A stretch of DNA of 64,000 bases from Pseudomonas farsensis (GCF_014268805.2 NZ_JABWRF020000004.1:62001-126000); one strand, 5' to 3'; positions 42,957-51,511 are shown, numbered from the stretch's first letter. The notes: generated by a model not told the origin, from the letters alone. Numbers and translations are program-made.

Positions 42957-44279
42957 ATGAGCCGCGTCAATATCGAGGGGAAGGGCCAGGCGCTGGACAG
43001 TGATATCACCACCACCGGTGCGCGATGCATTGCCAGCAACCCCGGCTATAGCAGTGACGGCCATCAGGTGCTGCGCAAAGGCGATGCCACCAGCGAGTGC
43101 CCAGGCTGCGGTCAAGTGGGTACGGTGGTGGAGGGCATCCCTTGGTTTACCTACGGCGGTCGTGAGGTCTGCGTCGACGGCGCGCTGGTCGCCTGCGGCT
43201 GCCCTCCAGGCAGCAACCGAGTCATCGCGCCGCTGGGCGGTGCTTCACTCCCTGCGCAAGCCGTGACGGCCTCCGGCACAGAGTCAGGTGCACTGCAGCC
43301 GGGTTTCTATATCGTCCCGCGCAGCATGTCCGGCCCGCAGGTGCTGGCTGAGGTCCTCGGGCATGACCCATTGCTGCCCATCAGCCGCGTGCAGCGGCTC
43401 AACCCCACCTTCGATCAAGGTTTCAAGGCTGGCGAACTATTCGTCCTGGGTGACCCCGACAACGCCAATGCCTGCACGCAGGAAGAAGCGCACCTGATGG
43501 CGGCCGCAGCACGTGCGCGCGACGCGCTGGCGATTCTCGATGAGCAGGAAGCCAACTTCATGATGGAGCATATCGGCGAAATTGCGGGTGTTTTGAGTGG
43601 GGCAAGCCTCTCGATGGGTGTCGGACGTGACATGCTTGCAAGCGGCCTTGGTCGGGTGGAAGACACGCTAAAGGGTATCGAGCTGCTACATCAGCGCGAG
43701 TTTTCTGCACATGGGAGATTAAACAGCCCGCAGTTCTTTGAATCGCGACGGTTTTTGTATCAGCAACTGGACGCTCAATTACGCAGCGCGTTTCTGGATA
43801 AGTACCTCACGCTAGGTGGGCATGAGCGCTTACGCAAGGGGTTAGGTATTTCCACCAAGAGTCTAGTGCATCACTGGATTAAAGCAGGAACGCCTGGTTC
43901 GATACCGGGTTATACGACGCATTTGGATGAGGTCGCCAGGACAGCAAAATATTTGAAAGCGGGTGCATTTGTAGCGATTGGATTAGGCGCGGGCTCGTCG
44001 TATTTGAAAGTAGTGGAGGCTTGTCAGGCCGGTGAAACCAACAGTTGTAAAAGGGTGCGGTTTATAGAGGTCGGTGGTTTTTCCGGAAGCGTGGCCGGAG
44101 GTGCTGCGGGCGGTAGCATTGGGGGGTTAGCAGTCAAGGCGATCTGTAATTTCGGCGTCGTGGGTAAAGCCATATGTGGGATAGCCGTTATCGGTGCAGG
44201 CTCTTTCGGAGGCACCAAGGCTGGGAGTTTCGTCGGAGAGTGGGCGGGTGATTTATTATATGAGGCCAATTATGATTGA
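42957..44279 (+). CDS. PAAR-domain T6SS effector with membrane-active C-terminus
   Basis: This 440-residue candidate type VI secretion effector has an N-terminal PAAR-like spike domain (about residues 1-95) with Cys/Gly features such as ATSECPGCGQVGTVVEG and ALVACGCPPGSNR. A middle region (about 115-200) has the LysM-like GFYIVPRS and VQRLNPTFDQGFKAGELFVLGDP, then an EEA/EANFM helical segment seen in many pseudomonad PAAR effectors. The last 80 residues contain glycine-zipper stretches (GGFSGSVAGGAAGGSIGGLAV, GAGSFGGTKAGSFVG), suggesting a pore-forming toxin. No vgrG or tss gene is nearby, so it is an orphan effector island. Its end overlaps the next gene by 8 bp. Confidence 0.85.
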   Translation: MSRVNIEGKGQALDSDITTTGARCIASNPGYSSDGHQVLRKGDATSECPGCGQVGTVVEGIPWFTYGGREVCVDGALVACGCPPGSNRVIAPLGGASLPAQAVTASGTESGALQPGFYIVPRSMSGPQVLAEVLGHDPLLPISRVQRLNPTFDQGFKAGELFVLGDPDNANACTQEEAHLMAAAARARDALAILDEQEANFMMEHIGEIAGVLSGASLSMGVGRDMLASGLGRVEDTLKGIELLHQREFSAHGRLNSPQFFESRRFLYQQLDAQLRSAFLDKYLTLGGHERLRKGLGISTKSLVHHWIKAGTPGSIPGYTTHLDEVARTAKYLKAGAFVAIGLGAGSSYLKVVEACQAGETNSCKRVRFIEVGGFSGSVAGGAAGGSIGGLAVKAICNFGVVGKAICGIAVIGAGSFGGTKAGSFVGEWAGDLLYEANYD

Positions 44280-44670
44280 CCTTGTTGCATGGCCTGCGAG
44301 CGTGCGGTTATTCATTGTGCTGCTGCCCTTCACATTTCTGATTATCGGTACGGCAACTCAAGCATTCATCGCCCATTCTAGATACTTCAATGCGCTGCGA
44401 CGCGCCTTTCGGCGTAGTAGCGGTTTTGAGGATGAAATTAACTGCTGGGGGGCCTCGACGCTGAGGTCGCGTATATTGGTGGTCAGCGCCATGAGCCTTG
44501 CCGTTATCTATCCATCGCTCGGCATTCGCCACGGGTGGTTGAGCGTTGAGGACAGCGAAGAATTCCCTCGGCGGCTGAGATGGATATTGTTAATCAGTAC
44601 CTGGAGCCTGCTGCTGGGTTTTTTGATCCTGGGAATACTCATCGCCTTCGTGAAAGTGACCAACACGTGA
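44272..44670 (+). CDS. Three-TM putative immunity protein 1
   Basis: This 132-residue inner-membrane protein has three predicted helices (LFIVLLPFTFLIIGTATQAF, ILVVSAMSLAVIYPSL and WILLISTWSLLLGFLIL). ATG 44272 has GAGG six bases upstream and lies inside the end of the PAAR gene (8-bp overlap), the tight coupling expected for a toxin and its immunity protein. Its middle segment (INCWGASTLRSRILVVSAM, then EEFPRRL) aligns with the next protein's, so the two are paralogues. A membrane immunity protein fits a pore-forming effector. Function is inferred from position and topology; no named family recognised. Confidence 0.72.
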   Translation: MIDLVAWPASVRLFIVLLPFTFLIIGTATQAFIAHSRYFNALRRAFRRSSGFEDEINCWGASTLRSRILVVSAMSLAVIYPSLGIRHGWLSVEDSEEFPRRLRWILLISTWSLLLGFLILGILIAFVKVTNT

Positions 44671-44758
44671 TGCTCGGGCGCTTCATACATGTTTCGTTTG
44701 ATCTTGCTCGCAGGATTCTCCTCGAGCCGTCGTTATCTAACGGCCGGAGAGGTGATAT

Positions 44759-45145
44759 TTGAGCGTCTTTATGATTAGTCTGGTCTATTCGGCCACTGCA
44801 TGTCAGCTCTTCATCCTATCTGCCAAGCTCTTCATCTTGTTTGCAGGTATGTCGCTCCATCTGTATGCTGCAACTTCGGCGCAATTTGAGTTGATGTGCA
44901 ATGCGCTGCGGAGGAGCGAGTGCCTATGCGCGGAAATAAAAGCCGCCGGCGCTTCCACATTGTACATTCGTAGCATGAGAGTGAGCATAATGGCGGCTGT
45001 GTTGCTGTGGCCGAAGTTCTTTATTAGCCGCGGGGAACTAGATGAGGATGATTATCTCGATTTTCCGCGCGGTCTTGCAATGCGCATAAGAATAGCTTGG
45101 TACCTCATGACTATTGCGACAGCATGGATCTTGCTCGCCAGTTAA
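44759..45145 (+). CDS. Three-TM putative immunity protein 2 (paralogue)
   Basis: This 128-residue membrane protein shares the topology of its neighbour and key residues: IKAAGASTLYIRSMRVSIM against INCWGASTLRSRILVVSAM, the acidic loop DEDDYLDFPRGL against VEDSEEFPRRL, and a last TM near the C-terminus. Identity is low overall, so the copies are old or have diverged under selection. The best start is TTG 44759, because GGAGAGG is six bases ahead; ATG 44771 would leave an 18-base spacing. This segment is more AT-rich than the surrounding genome, consistent with acquisition. It may be an orphan immunity gene for a different, perhaps lost or foreign, toxin variant. Confidence 0.62.
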   Translation: MSVFMISLVYSATACQLFILSAKLFILFAGMSLHLYAATSAQFELMCNALRRSECLCAEIKAAGASTLYIRSMRVSIMAAVLLWPKFFISRGELDEDDYLDFPRGLAMRIRIAWYLMTIATAWILLAS

Positions 45146-45267
45146 TCCTTCGATCGGCATGTACCAAATTTCATGTTGGCTGGTAGGTCGTAGACTGGGC
45201 GGTCCGATTTGCGCTCATCGACCCGCTACGGTAGAACATCCCCACACCCAGCAACCAGCCCAAATGC

Positions 45268-45780
45268 ATGCCAACCTGGACCATCGCCCCCGTCAGCCGA
45301 GCCGCCACTGCCGCAACCGTGCGCTTCATCGACAGTGCCCGACGCGGCCTTTTTCCACTGCTCGCCAGCTCCCCCATGCCTGCGGACCTGGCCACCTTCA
45401 ACGAAACGTATATCGACGGCCCCGGCCATTTTCTGGTTGCCCACGACGACCATGGCGAGCTCATCGCCGGCATCGGCTATCTGCCGTACGATCATCGCTT
45501 TGCGCAACTGGACTATCACACGTGCAAAACGGTGGAGGTCGTGCGCCTGTTCGTCGCCCCTGGCTACCGCCGCCACGGTTTGGCAGCCGAGCTGTTCGCC
45601 GAATTGCGCGAGCATGCGCTGCAGGCAGGCGTTGAATGCTTGTACCTGCACACCCATCCGTTCCTGCCGGGGGCGATCCGCTTCTGGGAGCGGCAGGGCT
45701 TTACCACCGTCGATGTCGAAAGCGACCCGGTCTGGCAGACCACGCATATGCAATGTGTGCTCTCGGCGCAGGCCTGCTGA
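45268..45780 (+). CDS. GNAT-family N-acetyltransferase
   Basis: This 170-residue GNAT protein has acetyl-CoA-binding motif A VVRLFVAPGYRRHGLAAELFAEL, with YRRHGLA in the Q/RxxGxG/A position, and the C-terminal PGAIRFWERQGF. The substrate is unknown. ATG 45268 lacks a strong ribosome binding site; a later in-frame start (ATG 45376) would still keep the fold. Its stop overlaps the next start (TGATG), coupling it to a small membrane-anchored protein. It is probably independent of the T6SS island to its left. Confidence 0.82.
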   Translation: MPTWTIAPVSRAATAATVRFIDSARRGLFPLLASSPMPADLATFNETYIDGPGHFLVAHDDHGELIAGIGYLPYDHRFAQLDYHTCKTVEVVRLFVAPGYRRHGLAAELFAELREHALQAGVECLYLHTHPFLPGAIRFWERQGFTTVDVESDPVWQTTHMQCVLSAQAC

Positions 45781-46070
45781 TGAAAAAGACACTTGTGCTG
45801 GTCGCTGCATTGCTTGCCGCCGTGGTGCTCAAGCTTGGCTATTACACCAGTTACGAAGACGAGGAAATCAAGACCACGTTCTTTATCAAACACGGGCTGA
45901 CGCCGCGCCTGCAGTTCTTCAATATTTTTGCCAATGAAGGTGATGACAAACCGCTGTATCGGCTGCGCGCCGATGAGCGTGAGATGGTCATCGACTACTG
46001 CCGTTACCGCCTGGGCATTGAAACGCGCTTGCAACGCCAGGCTGAACTTGATGCTTGTAATGTCAGATAG
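45780..46070 (+). CDS. Small membrane-anchored or secreted protein of unknown function
   Basis: This is a 96-residue protein with an N-terminal hydrophobic segment (TLVLVAALLAAVVLKLGYY), either an uncleaved anchor or a signal peptide, followed by a charged soluble domain. Its ATG overlaps the stop of the GNAT gene, so it is translated by coupling. Remaining sequence (IKHGLTPRLQFFNIFANEGDD, DYCRYRLGIET) gives no family I recognise. Confidence 0.65.
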   Translation: MKKTLVLVAALLAAVVLKLGYYTSYEDEEIKTTFFIKHGLTPRLQFFNIFANEGDDKPLYRLRADEREMVIDYCRYRLGIETRLQRQAELDACNVR

Positions 46071-46180
46071 AAGTCAGAAACTTCCTACCTATCAATCGGT
46101 TTGAGTAACACCGTGTATATTTTCAAACCGCCTAGGGTCGCTTACCGTCTTCTTTCCATACAACCAAAGGAAGACGCGCG

Positions 46181-46486
46181 ATGCCAAACCTTGCTCTCTA
46201 TAAAGTTAAACTGCTCGACGAATTCGAAGCCCGCACCGATGAATGGACCTTCGGCGATTTTGAACGCCGCTTGACCGAAGTCAATCGCCAAACCACTTAT
46301 CAGGACGCCAAGGGCATCATTAACGCTGCCCATCGCCAGGGTCGATGGCCAATGACAGTGAAACGCTATTTGCTGACCAATTTCTCGGTGTTTGGCAATG
46401 TCAGTGGCGAGTTCAATCAGACATTCGGCGAGGTAAAGGCCAGCCTTACTCCTCAAGAAAAAGAGCAGTGGAAACTGAACCAATAA
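46181..46486 (+). CDS. Small soluble protein of unknown function
   Basis: This 101-residue hydrophilic protein has no signal or membrane segment. AAAGGAAG eight bases before ATG 46181 and normal codon use support it as real. It is helix-rich and carries LTEVNRQTTYQDAKGIIN and RYLLTNFSVFGNVSGEFN, neither of which I recognise. The gene is monocistronic. The 170 bp after it, up to the pseudoazurin stop, contain no gene, only a small CCGCCC/GGGCGG hairpin near 46627-46641. Confidence 0.65.
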   Translation: MPNLALYKVKLLDEFEARTDEWTFGDFERRLTEVNRQTTYQDAKGIINAAHRQGRWPMTVKRYLLTNFSVFGNVSGEFNQTFGEVKASLTPQEKEQWKLNQ

Positions 46487-46655
46487 GGCGTTTAAGGCGA
46501 TACAAGAAGGGCCGGTGATGCGCTGGCGCGTTGGCGTAAGCCCTCGCTCAGCCAAGCCACTTCACCACCGCTGCAGGGTGGACGCCGATCAGGCCAAGGA
46601 TTGCCTGACGGCGCACACTTGCAGAACCGCCCACTGGGCGGCTGCACCACCCGCC

Positions 46656-47090
46656 TCAAGGCTGTGCCCGCAACTTCTCCAGTTGCGCAGCCAGGCGGCG
46701 CCTGGCACGGTCGGGCAGGGCTTCGGGGATCGTCGCCGCGCCGGGTTCGCCTACCTGTATCAGCATCACCATACCCATCGCCAGGTGAGGAATGCACTGG
46801 ATGCCGTACAGACCTGGTGTTGCGAAGGTCTGCTCGAACGGCTGATTGATCTTGCTCTTGAATGCCACCGCGCCGTCCGGCAGCAGGCCCGCGATGCTGG
46901 CGGCGTTGTGCCCGGCCTGGGTGGGTAGAAACCGCACCGTGTCGCCAGGTGCGATACGCAGGTGGTCGGGCTCATACACCATGGCGCCATCAGCGCCGCG
47001 GTTCAACATCCTTACTTCATGCACTTCAGCTAGCGCGCCTGTGGCGGCGAATAGCGTGGTGAGCAGCAGGGCAGCAGGGCGCAGCAACAT
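46656..47090 (-). CDS. Pseudoazurin-like blue copper protein
   Basis: This 144-residue periplasmic cupredoxin has a cleavable signal peptide (ALLLTTLFAATGALAEV). The type-1 copper ligands are all visible: His61 (GHNAA), Cys99, His102 and Met107 in IQCIPHLAMGM, the exact C-x2-H-x4-M spacing of pseudoazurin. It is an electron carrier, usually feeding nitrite reductase, N2O reductase or a peroxidase, none of which is nearby. The gene starts 16 bp after the ATPase stop and is therefore the last gene of the cobalamin-riboswitch operon, an unusual context. The extra Arg-rich C-terminal tail (RARRRLAAQLEKLRAQ) is longer than in typical members. Confidence 0.88.
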   Translation of the reverse strand: MLLRPAALLLTTLFAATGALAEVHEVRMLNRGADGAMVYEPDHLRIAPGDTVRFLPTQAGHNAASIAGLLPDGAVAFKSKINQPFEQTFATPGLYGIQCIPHLAMGMVMLIQVGEPGAATIPEALPDRARRRLAAQLEKLRAQP

Positions 47091-47106
47091 GGGCAGAACA
47101 TCCTGT

Positions 47107-47895
47107 TCAGGGGGCGCGAAAACGCAGGATGCGCGCGCCATCGAATGGGTCGGTCAGGTAGTGGGCCTGCACACCGAAAGTGCTCAGTAAACGCTCCGGG
47201 CTCAGTACCGCTTCTGGGGTGCCAAGCGCGACCAGGCGCCCTTTGTCGAGCACCGCCAGGCGGTCGCAGGTGAGCGCCTGATTGAGGTCGTGCAGCGCCA
47301 CCAAGGTGGTCACCGGCAGCGCCTGAACTTGATGCAGAAGGCTCAGTTGGTGCTGAATATCGAGGTGGTTGGTCGGCTCGTCCAGCAGCAACAACTGCGG
47401 GCGTTGGGCCAGGGCCCGGGCGATGTGCACGCGCTGGCGCTCGCCACCGGACAGCTCGCGCCAGATGCGCGCGGCCAAGTGGCTGGCATCAGCGTCCGCC
47501 AGGGCTTGCTCGACAATGGCGCGGTCGGCCTTGCTGAACGGCGCCAGTGCCGACAGCCACGGTGTGCGGCCTAGCGCCACGGCGTCGTAGACACTGATGC
47601 TGTCCTGGGTGTCGGCCTGTTGCTCCACCAGTGCAAGCAACTGTGCGACGCGCCGGCGCGGTAGCTTGGCCAATGGCTCACCGAGCAGTTCCACGCTGCC
47701 GCTACTTGGCGTACGCAGCCCGGCGAGCAGCTTGAGCAAGGTCGATTTGCCCGAACCGTTGGGCCCTACGATGCCCAGGGTTTCGCCGGCTTTTACCGCA
47801 AGGTCGATGCCCTGCAAAACCTCGCGCCCACTCAGCCGCAAGCTCAAGCCCTGGCAGGCGAGCGGGGCGCTGACGATGGTATGCAGGAGGGTCAT
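47107..47895 (-). CDS. btuD: ABC transporter ATP-binding protein (cobalamin/Fe-siderophore class)
   Basis: This 262-residue ATPase has Walker A (GPNGSGKST), Q-loop region (LVEQQ), signature LSGGERQRVHIARALAQ, Walker B (LLLLDEPTNHLD) and H-loop (LVALHDLNQAL). It belongs to the FecE/FhuC/BtuD class that serves FecCD-type permeases. Its start overlaps the permease stop by four bases (ATGA). The substrate class alone cannot tell B12 from siderophores; the cobalamin riboswitch at the head of the operon makes a cobamide the best guess, hence the symbol. Confidence 0.88.
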   Translation of the reverse strand: MTLLHTIVSAPLACQGLSLRLSGREVLQGIDLAVKAGETLGIVGPNGSGKSTLLKLLAGLRTPSSGSVELLGEPLAKLPRRRVAQLLALVEQQADTQDSISVYDAVALGRTPWLSALAPFSKADRAIVEQALADADASHLAARIWRELSGGERQRVHIARALAQRPQLLLLDEPTNHLDIQHQLSLLHQVQALPVTTLVALHDLNQALTCDRLAVLDKGRLVALGTPEAVLSPERLLSTFGVQAHYLTDPFDGARILRFRAP

Positions 47896-48908
47896 GGGCG
47901 GCCCCGGCGGCTGATCAGAATCAGTGCAAACACCGGTGCGCCGATCAGCGCAGTGACCACGCCCACCGGGATTACCTGCCCGCTGATCAGTGTGCGCGAA
48001 AGAATGTCAGCGACGATCAGAAACAGCGCTCCGCCGAGCGCACTGGCAGGCAGTAGGCGGCTATGCCCCGGGCCCAGCAGCAAGCGCAGGGCATGGGGGA
48101 TAACCAGGCCGACAAAACCGATGGCGCCGACGATCGACACCATTACCGCCGTGACCAGCGCGGCACAACTGATCAGCAGCAGTTGCGTACGGCGCACCGG
48201 CACCCCGAGTGAGGCGGCGGAGTCGGCGCCAAAGGTGAAGGCATCCAGCGCGCGGCGGTGCCACAGGCACACCACCAGCCCCAGCAGGGCCACAGGTAGG
48301 GCGAGCCACACCGATGGCCAGCGCACACCGCTGAGGTTGCCCAGCAGCCAGAACATGATGCCGCGGGCCTGCTCGGCGGTAGCCGACTTGGTGATCAGAA
48401 ACGCCGTAAGCGCGTTGAACAGCTGCGAGCCGGCAATGCCGGCAAGAATTACCTGGGCGTTGTTGTGGCTGCTGCCGCTGGCGCGCGCCAATAGTAAAAC
48501 CAGCGCGAACGCCGCCAGGGCGCCGACGAAAGCACCACCAGACAATGACAGCAGCGTCCCACCCAAGCCCAGCAAACCAACTGCCACGGCGCCGGTCGAT
48601 GCGCCGGCAGACAGGCCTAGCAAGTAGGGTTCGGCCAGCGGGTTGCGCAACAGCGCCTGCAGGATTACCCCGCAGGTGGCCAGGCCAGCGCCACAGGCGG
48701 CAGCCACCAGCGTGCGCGGCAGGCGGTAGTTCCAGATGATGCCGGCGTCTATCGGGTCGAGCACGTGGCCTGCCTGCCACAGGTGGTTGGCCAGCACCTG
48801 GGCGACCACCTCGAAGCTCAGGCGCGTTTCGCCGATTGCGATACCGGCCAGCAGCGCTGCCAGCAAGGCAAGCAGCGCGACGGCGCCAAGAGGAAGCAGG
48901 CGGTTCAT
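47892..48908 (-). CDS. btuC: FecCD/BtuC-type ABC transporter permease
   Basis: This 338-residue inner-membrane permease has about ten helices. Family landmarks include IWNYRLPRTLVAAACGAGLATCG, LLRNPLAEPYLLGLSAGASTGAV, the cytoplasmic coupling region LGVPVRRTQLLLI, IGFVGLVIPHALRLLLGPGHS and the closing VVTALIGAPVFALIL. ATG 48908 overlaps the binding-protein stop by four bases. It forms a BtuF-BtuC-BtuD-type importer with its neighbours. The assignment to cobalamin rests on the upstream riboswitch. Confidence 0.9.
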   Translation of the reverse strand: MNRLLPLGAVALLALLAALLAGIAIGETRLSFEVVAQVLANHLWQAGHVLDPIDAGIIWNYRLPRTLVAAACGAGLATCGVILQALLRNPLAEPYLLGLSAGASTGAVAVGLLGLGGTLLSLSGGAFVGALAAFALVLLLARASGSSHNNAQVILAGIAGSQLFNALTAFLITKSATAEQARGIMFWLLGNLSGVRWPSVWLALPVALLGLVVCLWHRRALDAFTFGADSAASLGVPVRRTQLLLISCAALVTAVMVSIVGAIGFVGLVIPHALRLLLGPGHSRLLPASALGGALFLIVADILSRTLISGQVIPVGVVTALIGAPVFALILISRRGRP

Positions 48909-49918
48909 GGTTGCGGCGCTTTACCGGTGGCGAAGGCCGTGGACAGGCGCTCCAGCCCAGGGAACAAGCGGATGCCGGCTTGCATGGCGTCAGCATCGAG
49001 CACTATTACGCGGCCGTTCCTGACCGCGTCCATGTTCTTTGCTACCGGGTCGGTATGCAGAAATTCAAGCTTCTTTTCGACGTCGTCGGCAGGGAAGCGG
49101 CGGCGGTCCATGCGCGCGATGATCAGCCAGGTTGGGTTGGCCTTGGCCAGCGTCTCCCAGCCCACGGTCGGCCACTCCTCGTTGGACTCGACCACGTTGC
49201 GCACGCCCAGGGTTTGCAGCATGAAATCGGCCACGCCCTGGCGGCCTGCTACATAAGGGTCCATCTCAAGGTCGGCGCTGGAGAACCAGAACAGCGCGCT
49301 GGTGGCGCTGAGGTCCTTGCCGGCAAGCTGCTGGCGAGCATGCTCAAGCTTGCCTTTGAGCTGGTCATTGAGGGCCACGCCCCGGGCCTGGACGTCAAAG
49401 ATTGCTGCCAGCTCGCTGACGCTCTTGTAGATGCTGTCGATACGAAACGGCTGCAGACGGGTGCCGTCGGCGCCCACCAGATTGTCTTTGCCCTCGCAGT
49501 CCGATGGCAGCAAGTAGGTCGGGATTTCAAGCTCGGCGAACTGCTCGCGGGTGCCGACCACGCCCTGGGCGCCGACCATCCACTCGAACTGCACCGCCAC
49601 CAACTGCGGGCGTTTGCCGACTACGGCCTCAAAGCTTGGATCGTTGTCCGCCAAACGCGGCACCTTGGCGTTCTGTTCGGCAAACTCGGGGAGTACATTG
49701 TTGAACCACAGCGAGGTGCCCGCAAGCTTCTCACCAAGGCCCAAGGCATAGAGCATTTCGGTGCCGGCCTGGCCGATGGTCACCGCACGCTCGGGGGCTT
49801 GGGCGAAGGTCTGCGGTACACCGCAGTTGTCGACGGTCAGCGGGTAGTGCGTGGCGCCAGCATGGGCTGCACATGCCAGCGACAGGCTGGCGAGCAGTGT
49901 GGCGAAACGGGGCAGCAT
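48905..49918 (-). CDS. btuF: ABC transporter periplasmic binding protein (BtuF-like)
   Basis: This 337-residue periplasmic class III binding protein (TroA-like fold) has a signal peptide (LLASLSLACAAHAGA), then RAVTIGQAGTEMLYALGLGEKLAG, a region typical of siderophore and B12 binding proteins. LVAVQFEWMVG and WETLAKANPTWLIIA mark the two lobes. It is longer than E. coli BtuF (about 266) and closer in size to iron-siderophore binding proteins, so it may bind a cobinamide or another corrinoid rather than B12 itself. ATG 49918 has AGGAG upstream. It is the first gene after the cobalamin riboswitch, coupled to the permease by a 4-bp overlap. Confidence 0.85.
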   Translation of the reverse strand: MLPRFATLLASLSLACAAHAGATHYPLTVDNCGVPQTFAQAPERAVTIGQAGTEMLYALGLGEKLAGTSLWFNNVLPEFAEQNAKVPRLADNDPSFEAVVGKRPQLVAVQFEWMVGAQGVVGTREQFAELEIPTYLLPSDCEGKDNLVGADGTRLQPFRIDSIYKSVSELAAIFDVQARGVALNDQLKGKLEHARQQLAGKDLSATSALFWFSSADLEMDPYVAGRQGVADFMLQTLGVRNVVESNEEWPTVGWETLAKANPTWLIIARMDRRRFPADDVEKKLEFLHTDPVAKNMDAVRNGRVIVLDADAMQAGIRLFPGLERLSTAFATGKAPQP

Positions 49919-50057
49919 GAGGGGCGATCTCCTATCGGGCTGTGTACGGCATGAACACACGGACAGGCATCGCAAGGCCCATTGCGGCCGGCAACGGACA
50001 GCACCCGCAAGGGGTGGAGATGGCCATCCCGGACACCCCGCCGGTTGGTGAATGTGC

Positions 50058-50235
50058 GCCGGCAGGTCTCCTGACTGGTGCGTCCTGGCCCTGCGCCAGC
50101 CTTCCCGGAGGTTCGCTCCAGTGGCATTGATGGCGCGGGCTCGGCACCTACAGTTGCGGGGGCAGTTCCCGTTGGCTTGCCACTGGCAAGCCGGGGATTC
50201 CCTGTTAGTTCCCTGGGGAAACCGGCGGACGGCAT
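50058..50235 (-). promoter_or_regulatory. Cobalamin (B12) riboswitch
   Basis: On the minus strand the conserved parts occur in order: GGGAAC and GGGAATCCCCGGC, CTGCCCCCGCAACTGTA, GCCACTGG, GGGAAGGCTGGC, and the B12 box AGTCAGGAGACCTGCC at 50061-50076, which fits the consensus AGYCMGGAGACCKGCC exactly. It lies about 140 nt before the binding-protein start. Such elements switch expression off when adenosylcobalamin is plentiful, so the operon should be induced by B12 shortage. The 140-nt gap can form GC-rich stems that may sequester the ribosome binding site. Confidence 0.95.
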
Positions 50236-50314
50236 GGTAGACCATCAGCCGCCAGGGGGAAACGTTTTTGCTGCCCACATAAACCACAGCGCGGTGTAGG
50301 GGCAGATAGTGGCA

Positions 50315-51481
50315 TTACAGATACTTGAGCCAGGCGATATCCCGCCGGCGAGCCTTCAACTGCGCGAACCAACGCACTGGCAGGTAAAGGGCAGCCGCCA
50401 GTACCACTGCCACCAGCCAAACCGCACTGATAGCCTCAAAACCGAAATACTCGCCACGGTTGAGCCCAAACAGCGCCACGCAGGCCAGGTACAACAGCTT
50501 CAGCACATACAGGTGCAGCAGGTAGAAGAACATGGGCGCCGCGCCAAACACTGTCAGCGCGTTGATCCAGCGGGTAGCCCCGGCTCGTTCGAAGCCGCGC
50601 AGCAACAACAGCCCACAGCCCAGCGTCAGGGTCAGAAACACCAGCGACGGCGGGTACTTGGTGATGTTGAAAAAGCTCATCACACTTTGCGTGACGTTCG
50701 CGTAGCTGCTCCATGGCGCTTCGCCGTAGCCATTGATCAGGCGCAGCAGCGCGAACCCAAGCAGTGCCGCGCTACCGGCCAGCAACAGGCGCTTTTGCCG
50801 GGCCCCTGTCTGGCTGGCACGGCCAAACCACGGCCCAAGGCCATAGCCTATGGCAATTACGCCAATCCACGGCAGCACTGGGTAGGAAGTGCGCAGGCGC
50901 AGGCTGTCGCAGGCTTGCAGCCAGCCACGGTCATGCAGGATGGCCCACGGCACGTGCAGTGCCGACTCAGGCCCAAAATGCAGGGCATCGAGCAGGTTAT
51001 GCCCGGCAATGATCACTGTGCCCAGGGTGATGAGCGCAGCGCGCGGCAGCCACACCAGTACGGACAGGGCAATCATGCTGATGCCAATCGCCCAGATGAC
51101 CTGCAGGTAGATCACCGTCGGCGGCAACTGGAAGGTCCAGGCGAAGTTGACCAGAGTGAATTCCAGCGCCACCAGAAACAGTCCGCGCTTGAACAGAAAC
51201 GCCGAGACATCCCCACGGCCCTGGTACTTCTCGCCGTACAGCCAGGCTGACAGCCCTGTGAGCAGCACGAACACAGGTGCGCACAAGTGGGCGAGGGTGC
51301 GGCTGGCAAACAGACCGGGGTCGGTCAGTTCGACGTTCATCGGGTCGCTGACCTGATGGTGCATGAAGAACGTCTCACGCACGTGGTCGAGCAGCATGAA
51401 GAGAATCACCAGCCCGCGCAGGGCGTCAATGCTCTGCAGGCGCTGGGATAGCAGGGTAGGGGTGGCTGATGCGCTTGTCAT
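50315..51481 (-). CDS. DUF1624/heparan-glucosaminide acetyltransferase-like membrane protein
   Basis: This 388-residue inner-membrane protein has about ten hydrophobic segments, of the acyltransferase-like family around human HGSNAT (DUF1624, YeiB relatives). The opening SIDALRGLVILFMLLDHVRETFF, with the helix-embedded DH pair, is the family signature; LCAPVFVLLTGLSAWLYG and PVLPWIGVIAIGYGLGPWF follow. Members are thought to transfer acyl groups across the membrane to a sugar or polymer, but this one has no known substrate. It starts at ATG 51481 with GGAGAGG-like sequence upstream, and is bordered by the riboswitch operon and pncB. Confidence 0.8.
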   Translation of the reverse strand: MTSASATPTLLSQRLQSIDALRGLVILFMLLDHVRETFFMHHQVSDPMNVELTDPGLFASRTLAHLCAPVFVLLTGLSAWLYGEKYQGRGDVSAFLFKRGLFLVALEFTLVNFAWTFQLPPTVIYLQVIWAIGISMIALSVLVWLPRAALITLGTVIIAGHNLLDALHFGPESALHVPWAILHDRGWLQACDSLRLRTSYPVLPWIGVIAIGYGLGPWFGRASQTGARQKRLLLAGSAALLGFALLRLINGYGEAPWSSYANVTQSVMSFFNITKYPPSLVFLTLTLGCGLLLLRGFERAGATRWINALTVFGAAPMFFYLLHLYVLKLLYLACVALFGLNRGEYFGFEAISAVWLVAVVLAAALYLPVRWFAQLKARRRDIAWLKYL

Positions 51482-51511
51482 GGAGGAGAGGTCACAGGCA
51501 GAAAGATCACG

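Noticed and set aside
46492..46797. 101-codon leftward frame next to pseudoazurin
   Set aside because: Overlaps the end of the pseudoazurin gene in another frame, has no ribosome binding site and no resemblance to a known family.
49919..50287. N-terminal extension of the BtuF-like protein
   Set aside because: The longer frame runs through the cobalamin riboswitch; ATG 49918 gives a proper signal peptide.
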